A stretch of 64,000 nt of DNA, taken from Furfurilactobacillus entadae (lineage in GTDB: Bacteria > Bacillota > Bacilli > Lactobacillales > Lactobacillaceae). The DNA is taken from positions 62,001 through 126,000 of the forward strand of contig NZ_BQXN01000001.1 in the NCBI RefSeq assembly GCF_045862745.1, written 5' to 3'. The notes under the pieces were generated by a model that saw only the letters and a list, made by a program, of their open reading frames with translations, had not been told where the DNA came from and did no database searches. A program made the position numbers and the translations under genes. This document shows, in pieces, positions 17,388-24,214 of the stretch. Every line of letters begins with the position of its first letter. The stretch's first letter is position 1.

Positions 17388-17801
17388 GTGTTAGTTGCGA
17401 TGTCGATTGCTGAATGGATTTTTGATATTGTTGGGTTAACGATCGTGGTGGGCTGGGTGATCTGGCGCATTGTGATGGTGGTGCGGCGGAATCGTGCCGC
17501 AACCATGTTGGACCAGGAAGAGTTCCAGGCGGGAATGCGCCGGGCCCAAATTATTGATGTTCGTGAGAAGAAGGATTTTGACGCGGGTCATATTTTAGGC
17601 GCCCGGAACATTCCTTACTCAACGTTCAGCCAACGGTTTAAGGAAATCCGTGAAGATTTACCTGTCTATTTATACGATGAAAGCCGGACGTTAAGTGGTC
17701 GGGCTGCACTTCGGTTAGCCAACAACGGCTACACCAAGTTGTTTATCCTGAAGGGCGGCTACGGTCGTTGGGAAGGCAAGACCAAATCCAGCAAGTACTA
17801 A
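17388..17801 (+). CDS. Membrane-anchored rhodanese-like protein without active Cys
   Basis: About 137 residues: one N-terminal transmembrane helix (about residues 8-30, FDIVGLTIVVGWVIWRIVMV) and a cytoplasmic rhodanese domain (AQIIDVREKKDFDAGHILGARNIP split at about 54-77). At the active-site loop the sequence is LYDESRTLSGRAA, with no Cys, so sulfur transfer is not expected; the domain probably binds a partner. The start is probably the GTG at 17388, 7 bases after GGGGGA. An upstream ATG at 17373 overlaps that ribosome-binding site, and an ATG at 17400 is the alternative. Confidence 0.85.
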   Translation: MLVAMSIAEWIFDIVGLTIVVGWVIWRIVMVVRRNRAATMLDQEEFQAGMRRAQIIDVREKKDFDAGHILGARNIPYSTFSQRFKEIREDLPVYLYDESRTLSGRAALRLANNGYTKLFILKGGYGRWEGKTKSSKY

Positions 17802-17804
17802 TCA

Positions 17805-17845
17805 AAACAGGCACCTATGGAATAATCATCCATAAGTGCCTGTTT
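17805..17845. terminator. Bidirectional terminator after the rhodanese-like gene
   Basis: AAACAGGCAC-C-TATGGA pairs with TCCATA-A-GTGCCTGTTT. It can serve the rhodanese-like gene and the convergent DUF3042 gene. Confidence 0.85.
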
Positions 17846-17879
17846 CATTATCTAAGTGCGCTGTGCAACACTCAGTTGA

Positions 17880-18056
17880 TTAACCTTGGTGTGAAGAACG
17901 TGACTTGCGTAGAGCGCGACGGCGGTTGTCGTCGATGCGGTCTTCTTCGGCTTCGATTGGTGTGATAACCGTTTTGTGGAATGACACCAAACTTGCGGCA
18001 ACGGCCCCAAGTGAAGCGATAACGCCAACTAAAAAGCCTTTATTGAATGATTTCAT
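17880..18056 (-). CDS. DUF3042 small membrane protein
   Basis: A 58-residue protein too short for most ORF cut-offs. The N-terminus MKSFNKGFLVGVIASLGAVA forms one hydrophobic helix, followed by FHKTVITPIEAEEDRIDDNR and a basic, Ser-rich C-terminus RRRALRKSRSSHQG. This matches the DUF3042 family of lactobacilli as I remember it (KGFLxG, PIExxExxIDxNRxKAxRKS). AGGAGG lies 8 bases before the ATG. The function is unknown; it is probably bound to the cytoplasmic membrane. Confidence 0.85.
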   Translation of the reverse strand: MKSFNKGFLVGVIASLGAVAASLVSFHKTVITPIEAEEDRIDDNRRRALRKSRSSHQG

Positions 18057-18140
18057 GCAGATGACCTCCTCAATGGTTTAGTAACACATTCATTATGTCG
18101 TTTTTTGGGAAGGACGTCCAGCGGAAAGAATGGAAAATTT

Positions 18141-18869
18141 ATGACATTGATCATTGCCCACCGGGGACTGATTACTCAGGGAGTTGAAAATACACAATCA
18201 GCGTTTGAAGCGGCCCTTGCACTCGGGGTTGACGGGATTGAAACGGACGTCCAGCAAACGGCTGATGGTGTGCCCGTTTTGATTCATGACGAAGCCATTG
18301 ATCGAATCACTACGGGTCAAGGACTGGTCAATACGTGGCAGTGGACGGATCTACGTCGGTTACCGCTGCGACATGAACCAGCGGAGCGTTTATGGTCCCT
18401 CAGTGATGCGTTAACGTGGCTAACGGCCCATCAGTTTACCGGCGTATTGAACATTGAAGTAAAAACAGATCATGTCCGTTATCCGGGTCTTGAAGCGCAG
18501 GTGGCGACGTTGGCTCAACAAGCGTGGCCATTTACCATTGTGTTCAGTAGTTTTTCAAGCCAGTCCCTTCAACAACTGGCAGCCTTGGCACCTGACATTG
18601 ACCGGGCACAATTGTTTCGGTGGCCAACCCGGGTGACCACCCGTTTAGAAGCAACTGGCGTGATCACAAGCACCCATCCGAAAATCAGTTGGGTGCGCTG
18701 GGCCATTCGCCACCAGCGCTTATCAAACCCAGCGCAACGACGCGGATGGACGGTCAATCAGCCGGACGACTTACGGCTGTGTTTTCAGGCAGGCCTTGGC
18801 GCAGTGATTACAGATCAACCGGTATTAGCACAACAATTGAGACAAGAGGTGATGAACGATGACAACTAA
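18141..18869 (+). CDS. Glycerophosphodiester phosphodiesterase (GDPD family)
   Basis: A 242-residue TIM-barrel enzyme that hydrolyses glycerophosphodiesters to glycerol-3-phosphate and an alcohol. The family signature IIAHRGLITQGVENT (residues 3-17) and VDGIETDVQQTADGVPVLIHDE (split at about 30-51) carry the catalytic His pair and the metal-binding Glu and Asp. NIEVK near 106-110 is the later metal-binding Glu. The start chosen is the ATG at 18141; a TTG at 18105 in frame would add 12 residues without homology. There is no signal peptide, so it is cytoplasmic. Its end overlaps miaA by 11 bases, suggesting translational coupling. Confidence 0.9.
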   Translation: MTLIIAHRGLITQGVENTQSAFEAALALGVDGIETDVQQTADGVPVLIHDEAIDRITTGQGLVNTWQWTDLRRLPLRHEPAERLWSLSDALTWLTAHQFTGVLNIEVKTDHVRYPGLEAQVATLAQQAWPFTIVFSSFSSQSLQQLAALAPDIDRAQLFRWPTRVTTRLEATGVITSTHPKISWVRWAIRHQRLSNPAQRRGWTVNQPDDLRLCFQAGLGAVITDQPVLAQQLRQEVMNDDN

Positions 18870-19785
18870 ACCACAAGTGCTTTTGATCGTAGGGCCAACG
18901 GCGGTGGGGAAAACGGCCCTGTCGATTCAATTGGCCCATCAGTTCGATGGTGAAGTCATTTCCGGAGATTCCATGCAGGTGTATCGGCACTTAGACGTTG
19001 GGACGGCCAAAGTAACGCCTGATGAACAGGATGGAATTCCCCATTATCTGATCAATGAGCGTGACGTGACGGATGGCTTTACCGTGGCGGACTTTGTGGC
19101 CCGCGCCGAAATGTTGATTGCAGAGATCACGGCACGAGGGCACTTGCCAATCATTGTCGGCGGCACCGGTTTTTACTTCCAAGCGTTGTTGAAGGGCATG
19201 CAGCTGGGTTCGCCGGCCGATGAAGCCTTGCGAGCTAAGTGGACGGCGCTAGCTGATGAACATGGTGCTGAGTGGCTATGGGCGAAACTAAACGCTGTGG
19301 ACCCCGCTGTCGCTGCCACCATTCCGGCGGGAAATGTCCGCCGGTTGGTGCGGGCGCTGGAAGTTTATGCGAGCACTGGTCACTCCATCCTGGAGCAAAC
19401 GGATCAACCCGATCAATATGACGCATTCATTGTTGGTTTGAATACAGACCGGGCGGTGTTGTACGATCGGATCAATCAACGGGTCGACCTCATGATGGCA
19501 AACGGCCTAGTTGAGGAGGCCAAATGGTTGCTTGATCAGGGCGGCCTTACGCTTCAGGCGGGCAAGGGCATCGGCTACAAGGAGTTGTTTCCGATGTTAA
19601 ACGGCCAAATGGATCGAGCGGCGGCAGTTGAATTATTGAAACGAAATTCGCGGCACTATGCTAAACGTCAACTAACGTGGTTTCGGCACCAGTTACCGGT
19701 TACCTGGTTTGACCTGGTTAGCGGGCAGAATCAAATTAGCGACGTCGCCGCGGCAGTTAGTCAGTGGCGCCACTCAATTAAATGA
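18859..19785 (+). CDS. miaA: tRNA dimethylallyltransferase
   Basis: A 308-residue enzyme that adds a dimethylallyl group to N6 of A37 in tRNAs reading codons that start with U. The P-loop VGPTAVGKTALS (about residues 11-22) is followed by GEVISGDSMQVYRHLDVGTAK (split at about 31-51) with the catalytic Asp, then IIVGGTGFYFQALL and the tRNA-contact region RRLVRALEVY. The C-terminal HYAKRQLTWFR (about 273-283) is the family end motif. The ATG overlaps the end of the GDPD gene. A terminator follows. Confidence 0.96.
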   Translation: MTTKPQVLLIVGPTAVGKTALSIQLAHQFDGEVISGDSMQVYRHLDVGTAKVTPDEQDGIPHYLINERDVTDGFTVADFVARAEMLIAEITARGHLPIIVGGTGFYFQALLKGMQLGSPADEALRAKWTALADEHGAEWLWAKLNAVDPAVAATIPAGNVRRLVRALEVYASTGHSILEQTDQPDQYDAFIVGLNTDRAVLYDRINQRVDLMMANGLVEEAKWLLDQGGLTLQAGKGIGYKELFPMLNGQMDRAAAVELLKRNSRHYAKRQLTWFRHQLPVTWFDLVSGQNQISDVAAAVSQWRHSIK

Positions 19786-19795
19786 CTGGTCGATG

Positions 19796-19832
19796 GTGGT
19801 TGTCTGAACGTGTTCAGATGGTCACTTTTTTT
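19796..19832 (+). terminator. Terminator after miaA
   Basis: GTGGTTGTCTGAAC and GTTCAGATGGTCAC form an imperfect stem around a GT loop, followed by seven T. Confidence 0.8.
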
Positions 19833-19870
19833 ATTGGCACTGTTCGCTAGTTATGAAAATGCCCTGCTTA

Positions 19871-19925
19871 TGTCAGAAGTTCTAACATGAACGATTGACA
19901 GGAATTGGTGTTGGTGGGATGATAC
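19871..19925 (+). promoter_or_regulatory. GlnR box and promoter of glnRA
   Basis: TGTCAGAAGTTCTAACA (19871-19887) fits the GlnR/TnrA consensus TGTNA-N7-TNACA at every fixed position. A perfect -35 box TTGACA lies at 19895-19900, with a weaker -10 near 19918-19924. The box is directly upstream of the -35 box, as in autorepressed glnRA operons of Firmicutes. Confidence 0.88.
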
Positions 19926-19965
19926 ACCTGTTAAATCATGTGCAGCGTAAAAGAAGGGGGCAGTG

Positions 19966-20334
19966 ATGTCAGAAAAGCAATTACGGCGGTCATTAGCAGT
20001 TTTACCAATGAGTACCGTGGTGGCACTGACAGCACTGACACCTCGCCAAATTCGTTATTATGAAACCCAGGATCTGGTTCATCCAGCTCGCAACGAAGGC
20101 AATCGCCGGCGGTATTCATTGAATGATGTTGACCGGTTGCTGGAAGTGAAGGATGGCTTGGCAAGCGGGATGGATTTTGAAACGATGCGGAAACTTGCAC
20201 GTAAGGCCCACCAACAGGCACTAGCGGATGCCCAGCGAGTTTCAGATCAACGGGCACGGCGGATGTTGGAGGATGAAATGCAGCAATTGGCAGGAATGCG
20301 ACCACCACGGCAGCATCTGGGGCGGCCCTTTTAG
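19966..20334 (+). CDS. glnR: Nitrogen regulator GlnR (MerR family)
   Basis: A 122-residue MerR-type repressor. The winged helix (about residues 12-80) contains TPRQIRYYETQDLVHPARNEG and RRRYSLNDVDRLLEVKDGL, split across two helices and the wing. The short C-terminal tail MRPPRQHLGRPF resembles the GlnR tail that contacts feedback-inhibited glutamine synthetase. It should repress glnRA when glutamine is plentiful. GAAGGGGG precedes the ATG at 19966; a GTG three bases upstream is possible but less likely. glnA follows 34 bases later. Confidence 0.93.
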   Translation: MSEKQLRRSLAVLPMSTVVALTALTPRQIRYYETQDLVHPARNEGNRRRYSLNDVDRLLEVKDGLASGMDFETMRKLARKAHQQALADAQRVSDQRARRMLEDEMQQLAGMRPPRQHLGRPF

Positions 20335-20368
20335 AACTGGTCACGGAACAAGAAAGGATGAGCAGTAC

Positions 20369-21709
20369 ATGGCAAAAAAGGTATACACCAAGGATGAGAT
20401 TCGGCAACTGGTTAAAACGGAACACGTGGAATTTTTACGGTTAATGTTTACTGACTTAATGGGCTCCATCAAAAATGTGGAAGTCCCTACGAGTCAGCTC
20501 GAAAAGTTGCTGGATAACAAGTTAATGTTTGACGGCTCGTCCATTGACGGGTTTGTGCGCATTGAAGAAAGTGACATGTACCTTTATCCTGACTTGTCCA
20601 CGTGGATGGTCTTCCCATGGGGGAGTGAACACGGAAAGGTCGCCAGAGTGATCTGTGAAGTTTACACGACTGATGGCGAACCATTTGCGGGCGACCCACG
20701 GAACAACCTCATTCGGGTAATGAACGAAATGAAGGATGCCGGGTTCACGTCGTTTAACATTGGTCCTGAACCAGAATTCTTCTTGTTTAAGATGGATGAA
20801 GACGGTGAACCAACGTTGAAGCTAAACGATAAGGGGAGTTATTTTGACTTGGCCCCAATGGATTTAGGTGAAAACTGCCGTCGTGATATCGTGCTCGAAA
20901 TGGAAAAAATGGGCTTTGAAGTTGAAGCCGCCCATCACGAAGTCGCACCTGGTCAACATGAAATTGACTTTAAGTATGCGGATGCACTGGAAGCAGCGGA
21001 CAACATCCAGACGTTTAAGTTGGTTGTTAAGACCATTGCCCGAAAGTACGGCTTGTTTGCGACGTTTATGCCAAAGCCATTGGAAGGCATTAACGGTTCA
21101 GGGATGCACATGAACATGTCATTATCGACGGCTGAAGGAAACGCCTTTTATGATCCAGAAGGCGAGCTTGAGCTAAGTGACACGGCTTACCACTTCCTTG
21201 GTGGTTTGTTGGCACATGCCCGGGCCTTCACAGCGGTCGTTAACCCCATCGTGAACTCATACAAACGGTTGGTTCCAGGATTTGAAGCCCCTGTTTACGT
21301 GGCGTGGTCTGGTTCAAACCGGTCACCACTTGTTCGGGTTCCAAACGCCCGGGGAAACTCAACGCGGCTGGAATTGCGGCAGGTCGATCCGTCAGCCAAC
21401 CCATATCTGGCGATTGCAGCGATGCTAGAGGCGGGACTGGACGGGATCCGTAACGGCCTAACGCCAACGGATTCGGTGGATCGAAACATTTACTCGATGG
21501 ATGAGAGTGAACGGGAAGCCAACCACATTAGTAACTTACCAGACAACTTGCATAACGCAACAAAGGCATTACAGGCTGATCCAACGATGAAGTCTGCCCT
21601 AGGGGATCACTTGTACCAGAGCTTTGTGGAAGCAAAGAAACTGGAATGGGCATCCTACCGTCAGGCAGTAACGAAGTGGGAACGCGATCAATATTTGGAA
21701 CAGTATTAA
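20369..21709 (+). CDS. glnA: Glutamine synthetase type I
   Basis: A 446-residue GSI-alpha enzyme that makes glutamine from glutamate, ammonia and ATP, the main entry of ammonia. Family blocks are MFDGSSIDGF (about residues 51-60), the metal-ligand GPEPEFFLF (about 132-140), the ATP-binding GSGMHMNMS (about 246-254) and RNSTRLELR-type NARGNSTRLELRQVDPSANPYL, split across about 329-350. There is no adenylylation Tyr motif, as expected for GlnR-regulated GSI-alpha. The start is the ATG at 20369 after AAAGGATG. The open frame also runs upstream over glnR in another frame and is not used. Confidence 0.97.
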   Translation: MAKKVYTKDEIRQLVKTEHVEFLRLMFTDLMGSIKNVEVPTSQLEKLLDNKLMFDGSSIDGFVRIEESDMYLYPDLSTWMVFPWGSEHGKVARVICEVYTTDGEPFAGDPRNNLIRVMNEMKDAGFTSFNIGPEPEFFLFKMDEDGEPTLKLNDKGSYFDLAPMDLGENCRRDIVLEMEKMGFEVEAAHHEVAPGQHEIDFKYADALEAADNIQTFKLVVKTIARKYGLFATFMPKPLEGINGSGMHMNMSLSTAEGNAFYDPEGELELSDTAYHFLGGLLAHARAFTAVVNPIVNSYKRLVPGFEAPVYVAWSGSNRSPLVRVPNARGNSTRLELRQVDPSANPYLAIAAMLEAGLDGIRNGLTPTDSVDRNIYSMDESEREANHISNLPDNLHNATKALQADPTMKSALGDHLYQSFVEAKKLEWASYRQAVTKWERDQYLEQY

Positions 21710-21716
21710 ATAGAGA

Positions 21717-21774
21717 GCGAAAGTGGGCGCGATTAGGCCTACTTAGCTAAGAAAGGGTCTGCGCCCACTGTCGC
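21717..21774. repeat. Nested hairpin element, copy C (after glnA)
   Basis: Outer arms GCGAAAGTGGGCGC (21717-21730) and GCGCCCACTGTCGC (21761-21774) pair with one mismatch. Relative to the copies after pheT and udk, the stem block CTAGCGC is replaced by TGGGCGC on the left, and the right arm changes to match, so pairing is kept. The following TTAGGCCTACTTAGCTAAG corresponds to TTAGGCTAACTCAGGTAAC in the other copies. The long inner arm is missing; only the palindrome CTTAGCTAAG remains. It lies 8 bases after the glnA stop codon. Confidence 0.72.
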
Positions 21775-21849
21775 GTTTCAGCGACTTTGTAGCTCTGAGA
21801 TGTGATATTCCTTCTAAAAATAATGCTTCAAGGATATTTAAGTGATGAC

Positions 21850-21878
21850 TTCCGTTAGGGACGAAAGCATGCTATACT
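21850..21878 (+). promoter_or_regulatory. Promoter of the antisense antitoxin RNA
   Basis: A weak -35 box TTCCGT (21850-21855), a 17-base spacer and a good -10 TATACT (21873-21878). Transcription should begin near 21885. Confidence 0.6.
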
Positions 21879-21884
21879 AAACCC

Positions 21885-21951
21885 ATAAAAGATCATGGAA
21901 CCAAACAACACCAAGCCCCCTGACTACTTACACTAGTCAGGGGGCTTTTTT
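21885..21951 (+). ncRNA. Antisense antitoxin RNA (RNA II type) of an Fst-type locus
   Basis: From the predicted start near 21885 to the terminator is about 66 bases, the size known for RNA II of the enterococcal par locus. It holds two direct repeats with the toxin gene region: AAAAGATCA (21887-21895, again at 22068-22076) and CAAACAACACC (21902-21912, again at 22085-22095). As the toxin mRNA reads the other strand, these repeats are complementary to its ribosome-binding site and first codons. This would block translation. The layout (convergent genes, direct repeats, shared terminator) is that of par. Confidence 0.72.
21913..21951. terminator. Shared terminator of toxin and antitoxin RNAs
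   Basis: AAGCCCCCTGACTA and TAGTCAGGGGGCTT form a perfect 14-pair stem with a 7-base loop. The T run is strong on the plus strand (six T) and weak on the minus strand. Confidence 0.9.
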
Positions 21952-21997
21952 ACGTTTATATAAGGCTAAACGGGTGGGTTAGCGTGTTGCCAAATCA

Positions 21998-22084
21998 TTA
22001 TTTGTGTCGCCGACGGGCTAACCAGTCCGTAAATAAAGCAACAAGGACGCCGACAATCAACGGTGAAAAAAGATCACGAAACAT
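21998..22084 (-). CDS. Fst-type type I toxin peptide
   Basis: A 28-residue peptide with a short N-terminal segment MFRDLFSPLIVGV, a single hydrophobic helix and a charged tail WLARRRHK. The pattern PLIVGxxxxLFxxWL is that of the Fst/Ldr toxins, small membrane peptides that stop growth by damaging the membrane or nucleoid. GGGGAGG lies 9 bases before the ATG. The mRNA should run from about 22125 to the shared terminator, roughly 210 bases, like par RNA I. A CTGTTGC/GCAACAG hairpin (22102-22127) sits at its 5' end. It is too short for normal gene finders. Confidence 0.78.
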   Translation of the reverse strand: MFRDLFSPLIVGVLVALFTDWLARRRHK

Positions 22085-22131
22085 CAAACAACACCTCCCC
22101 ACTGTTGCAAGTGTGGGTTGGCAACAGGTTT

Positions 22132-22160
22132 ATTATCTAAGATAATGACGGTGAGAACAA
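22132..22160 (-). promoter_or_regulatory. Promoter of the Fst-type toxin gene
   Basis: On the minus strand: -35 TTGTTC (22155-22160), a 17-base spacer and -10 GATAAT (22132-22137). Confidence 0.6.
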
Positions 22161-22246
22161 TCATTGAAGGATAAATGTTATCGATATCTAATTTAAAAAT
22201 TATAGTAATATCGAAAAATGAGTGCCATTATGGCGCACCCGAACGT

Positions 22247-22296
22247 AAAAAAATCCCCCGGTAAAATTCACGTTAGCATTTTACCGGGGATTTTTT
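22247..22296. terminator. Terminator after the YjeM-like gene
   Basis: AATCCCC-C-GGTAAAAT pairs with ATTTTACCGGGGATT. On the minus strand the stem is followed by a T run (A run at 22247-22253), which fits the end of the YjeM-like gene. Confidence 0.88.
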
Positions 22297-22307
22297 AGTA
22301 GCGTAAC

Positions 22308-23864
22308 TTACGATAAGTCCGTTTTCCTAACTGCGTGGTTGTAGAATGCCCAGGCAACAGCACCAAAGAAGATGGGGCCGATGATTGTCCAGAAAGCGGT
22401 GTAGTAGTCATGTTCCAAAACGGGTTGGATCATGGTGAAACAGATGCCGGCGAAAACGGTCAACCAGGTAATGGTCGTGACCGTCCACGTGGTCCGGTGT
22501 GATTTGTAAAAAACAAATGGTCGTTCTAAATCGAGGCGCCGTTTGAAGAACGGGAAGGCACCCACCAAGAAGAGGTACGGAAAGGCCGATGAGACATTTT
22601 CCATATCCGTCAAGACGGTATAAAAGGCCTGGGCGCTGCTACCGCCAAACGAAACGGCGAAGATAACAACCGCCACGATAACTGCTTGGGTCCACATGGC
22701 AAAAGCTGGCACCTGGTACCGGTTCAATTTTGTGATGCGTTTTGGCCAAAATTTCGCAGGTGTGCCCATGATGAAGGCCTTTAATGGGGCGTAGACCAGA
22801 ACGAAGAAGGCTCCGGTATCAGATAGAAATTCTTCCACACCGATCAAACGACCAAACCAGTTTCCTAAAACAGTGGCGCCATGGGGCGACAGATTCATCG
22901 CGTGGCCAAGGGTGACCCCGAGGTTATTCATTAAGACGTAAAGCACGTTTCCTAAATCGGTGGAACCCTTACCGAGGATGTGGTGCCAGTTAGCACTAAC
23001 ACCCCATAAAAAGATCCCGACTGCGTAGATGAAGAGCATCAAAAACGTTGAAATAAGCATGGCACGGGGAAACGTTTTGGCCGGATGCTTGACGTTATCG
23101 ATCACACCACCCATTGTTTCCATCCCGCCATACGCGAAGATGGCGTAGACAACGAACGACATGAGCGCAATTGGCGAACTAAACTGGGGATTTGGTGAGT
23201 GAAAAATCGCGTGGGTGGTCATGGGTTCGGCAAGGTGACCGTGTTGCATGATCAGCAATACGACACTGATGATCATAAAAAAGGCTGTAATGATCAGGGT
23301 AAATGCACCACCAAACGCTGCAAACCGGGCAATCTGATTGATCCCGTGAGTTGAAAAGTAGGTAACGACGATCATCCAGATGATGGCAAGAATCCCGACC
23401 GTTTCCGTGGAGTTTAATCCAAGAAAATGCCATGACTGGGTGGTATCATGGCCGGCAAAAGCCGTTGAAAAGGGAATCCAGACCTTGGCGCATTCTGATA
23501 CTAGCCAAACGATCCAGCCGGATAACCAGATGAACGTCCCGATAAAGGCCAGGCGCTCACCGATGGATTCAGCCAGCCAGGAGTAAATCCCACCGTGCGC
23601 CGCTTTAAACGATGCCCCGTATTCGGCAAACATCAAAACAATTGGTAAGAAAAATAAAATGGCGGCGAGGATGTACCAAAAAATCGCTGCGTATCCCATT
23701 TGATCAAACGCCACGGTCGTGTTGTTCAATCCGTAAATGGAGGTAAAAACCATGAGGATCAGGCCGACGAGGCCAATCTTGTTGTGCTGCTGTGTTTCTT
23801 CCACTGTATAAGGACTCCAATCTAAACGCCAGGATGAAAGGGTGGTGTCATTAAGTGTTGCCAC
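22308..23864 (-). CDS. yjeM: YjeM-type amino acid permease (APC superfamily)
   Basis: A 518-residue transporter with about 12 transmembrane helices. The first helix motif IGLVGLILMVFTSIYGLNNT and the long runs AHGGIYSWLAESIGERLAFIG and SFVVYAIFAYGGMETMGG (split here) resemble E. coli YjeM closely, as remembered, through nearly the whole length, including LSPHGATVLGNWFGRLIG. The substrate is unknown; related GadC-like carriers exchange glutamate and GABA. It is a single-gene unit, divergent from ptcA. GGGTGGCAAC-type sequence precedes the ATG and the ribosome-binding site is weak. It may not be related to the putrescine cluster. Confidence 0.85.
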   Translation of the reverse strand: MATLNDTTLSSWRLDWSPYTVEETQQHNKIGLVGLILMVFTSIYGLNNTTVAFDQMGYAAIFWYILAAILFFLPIVLMFAEYGASFKAAHGGIYSWLAESIGERLAFIGTFIWLSGWIVWLVSECAKVWIPFSTAFAGHDTTQSWHFLGLNSTETVGILAIIWMIVVTYFSTHGINQIARFAAFGGAFTLIITAFFMIISVVLLIMQHGHLAEPMTTHAIFHSPNPQFSSPIALMSFVVYAIFAYGGMETMGGVIDNVKHPAKTFPRAMLISTFLMLFIYAVGIFLWGVSANWHHILGKGSTDLGNVLYVLMNNLGVTLGHAMNLSPHGATVLGNWFGRLIGVEEFLSDTGAFFVLVYAPLKAFIMGTPAKFWPKRITKLNRYQVPAFAMWTQAVIVAVVIFAVSFGGSSAQAFYTVLTDMENVSSAFPYLFLVGAFPFFKRRLDLERPFVFYKSHRTTWTVTTITWLTVFAGICFTMIQPVLEHDYYTAFWTIIGPIFFGAVAWAFYNHAVRKTDLS

Positions 23865-24060
23865 CCGAATGAAAAAATATACATTAAATAATTAAAACAA
23901 TGGTACCTATTTTAGCACAAATATAGATGGTAAGAACTGTTATGACAAACTTTCACGAAGAAGAATGGTTGATTGTCGGCGATAATTGTTTCATGCAACA
24001 TTGAATAAATGTACGGTGTGTAATCGCAATAATGGAGTGAACACTAATGGCATCACTCAT
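23865..24060. other. Intergenic stretch upstream of yjeM and ptcA
   Basis: Together with the next 150 bases this is a 350-base gap. The left part is AT-rich and should hold the yjeM promoter on the minus strand. No gene with a ribosome-binding site is seen. Confidence 0.5.
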
Positions 24061-24101
24061 TTGACGCCGTGTTACATGTTTCATGAAATGAAACGTGTAA
24101 C
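24061..24101 (+). promoter_or_regulatory. Promoter with overlapping 14-base dyad upstream of ptcA
   Basis: GTTACATGTTTCAT-GAA-ATGAAACGTGTAAC (24071-24101) is a 14-base inverted repeat with one mismatch. It overlaps a candidate promoter, TTGACG (24061-24066), 17 bases, TGAAAT (24084-24089). The TTTCAT/ATGAAA core resembles palindromes bound by RpiR-family regulators, and an RpiR gene closes this cluster, so it is the best candidate operator. That link is inference. Confidence 0.55.
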
Positions 24102-24130
24102 AGGCCGTTCTCAAAGCGTTTGGCTTTTAG

Positions 24131-24144
24131 TGAAAGCGCTTCCT
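24131..24144 (+). promoter_or_regulatory. Candidate cre site upstream of ptcA
   Basis: TGAAAGCGCTTCCT fits the CcpA-binding cre consensus TGNAANCGNTNNCA except the last base. It lies 71 bases before the ptcA start. Carbon catabolite repression of agmatine deiminase genes is known in lactic acid bacteria. Confidence 0.6.
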
Positions 24145-24214
24145 AAATCGACAAAACCTCGTTAAGCTAATCACGTAATCAAGAAAAATAAATTATTCAG
24201 AGGAGTTAGTCATT

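Noticed and set aside
20228..20368. Longer N-terminus for glnA
   Set aside because: It overlaps glnR in another frame. The ATG at 20369 has AAAGGATG and fits all GSI proteins.
5971..21774. CRISPR array
   Set aside because: The repeats after pheT, udk and glnA are single long hairpins far apart, without regular short spacers and without cas genes.
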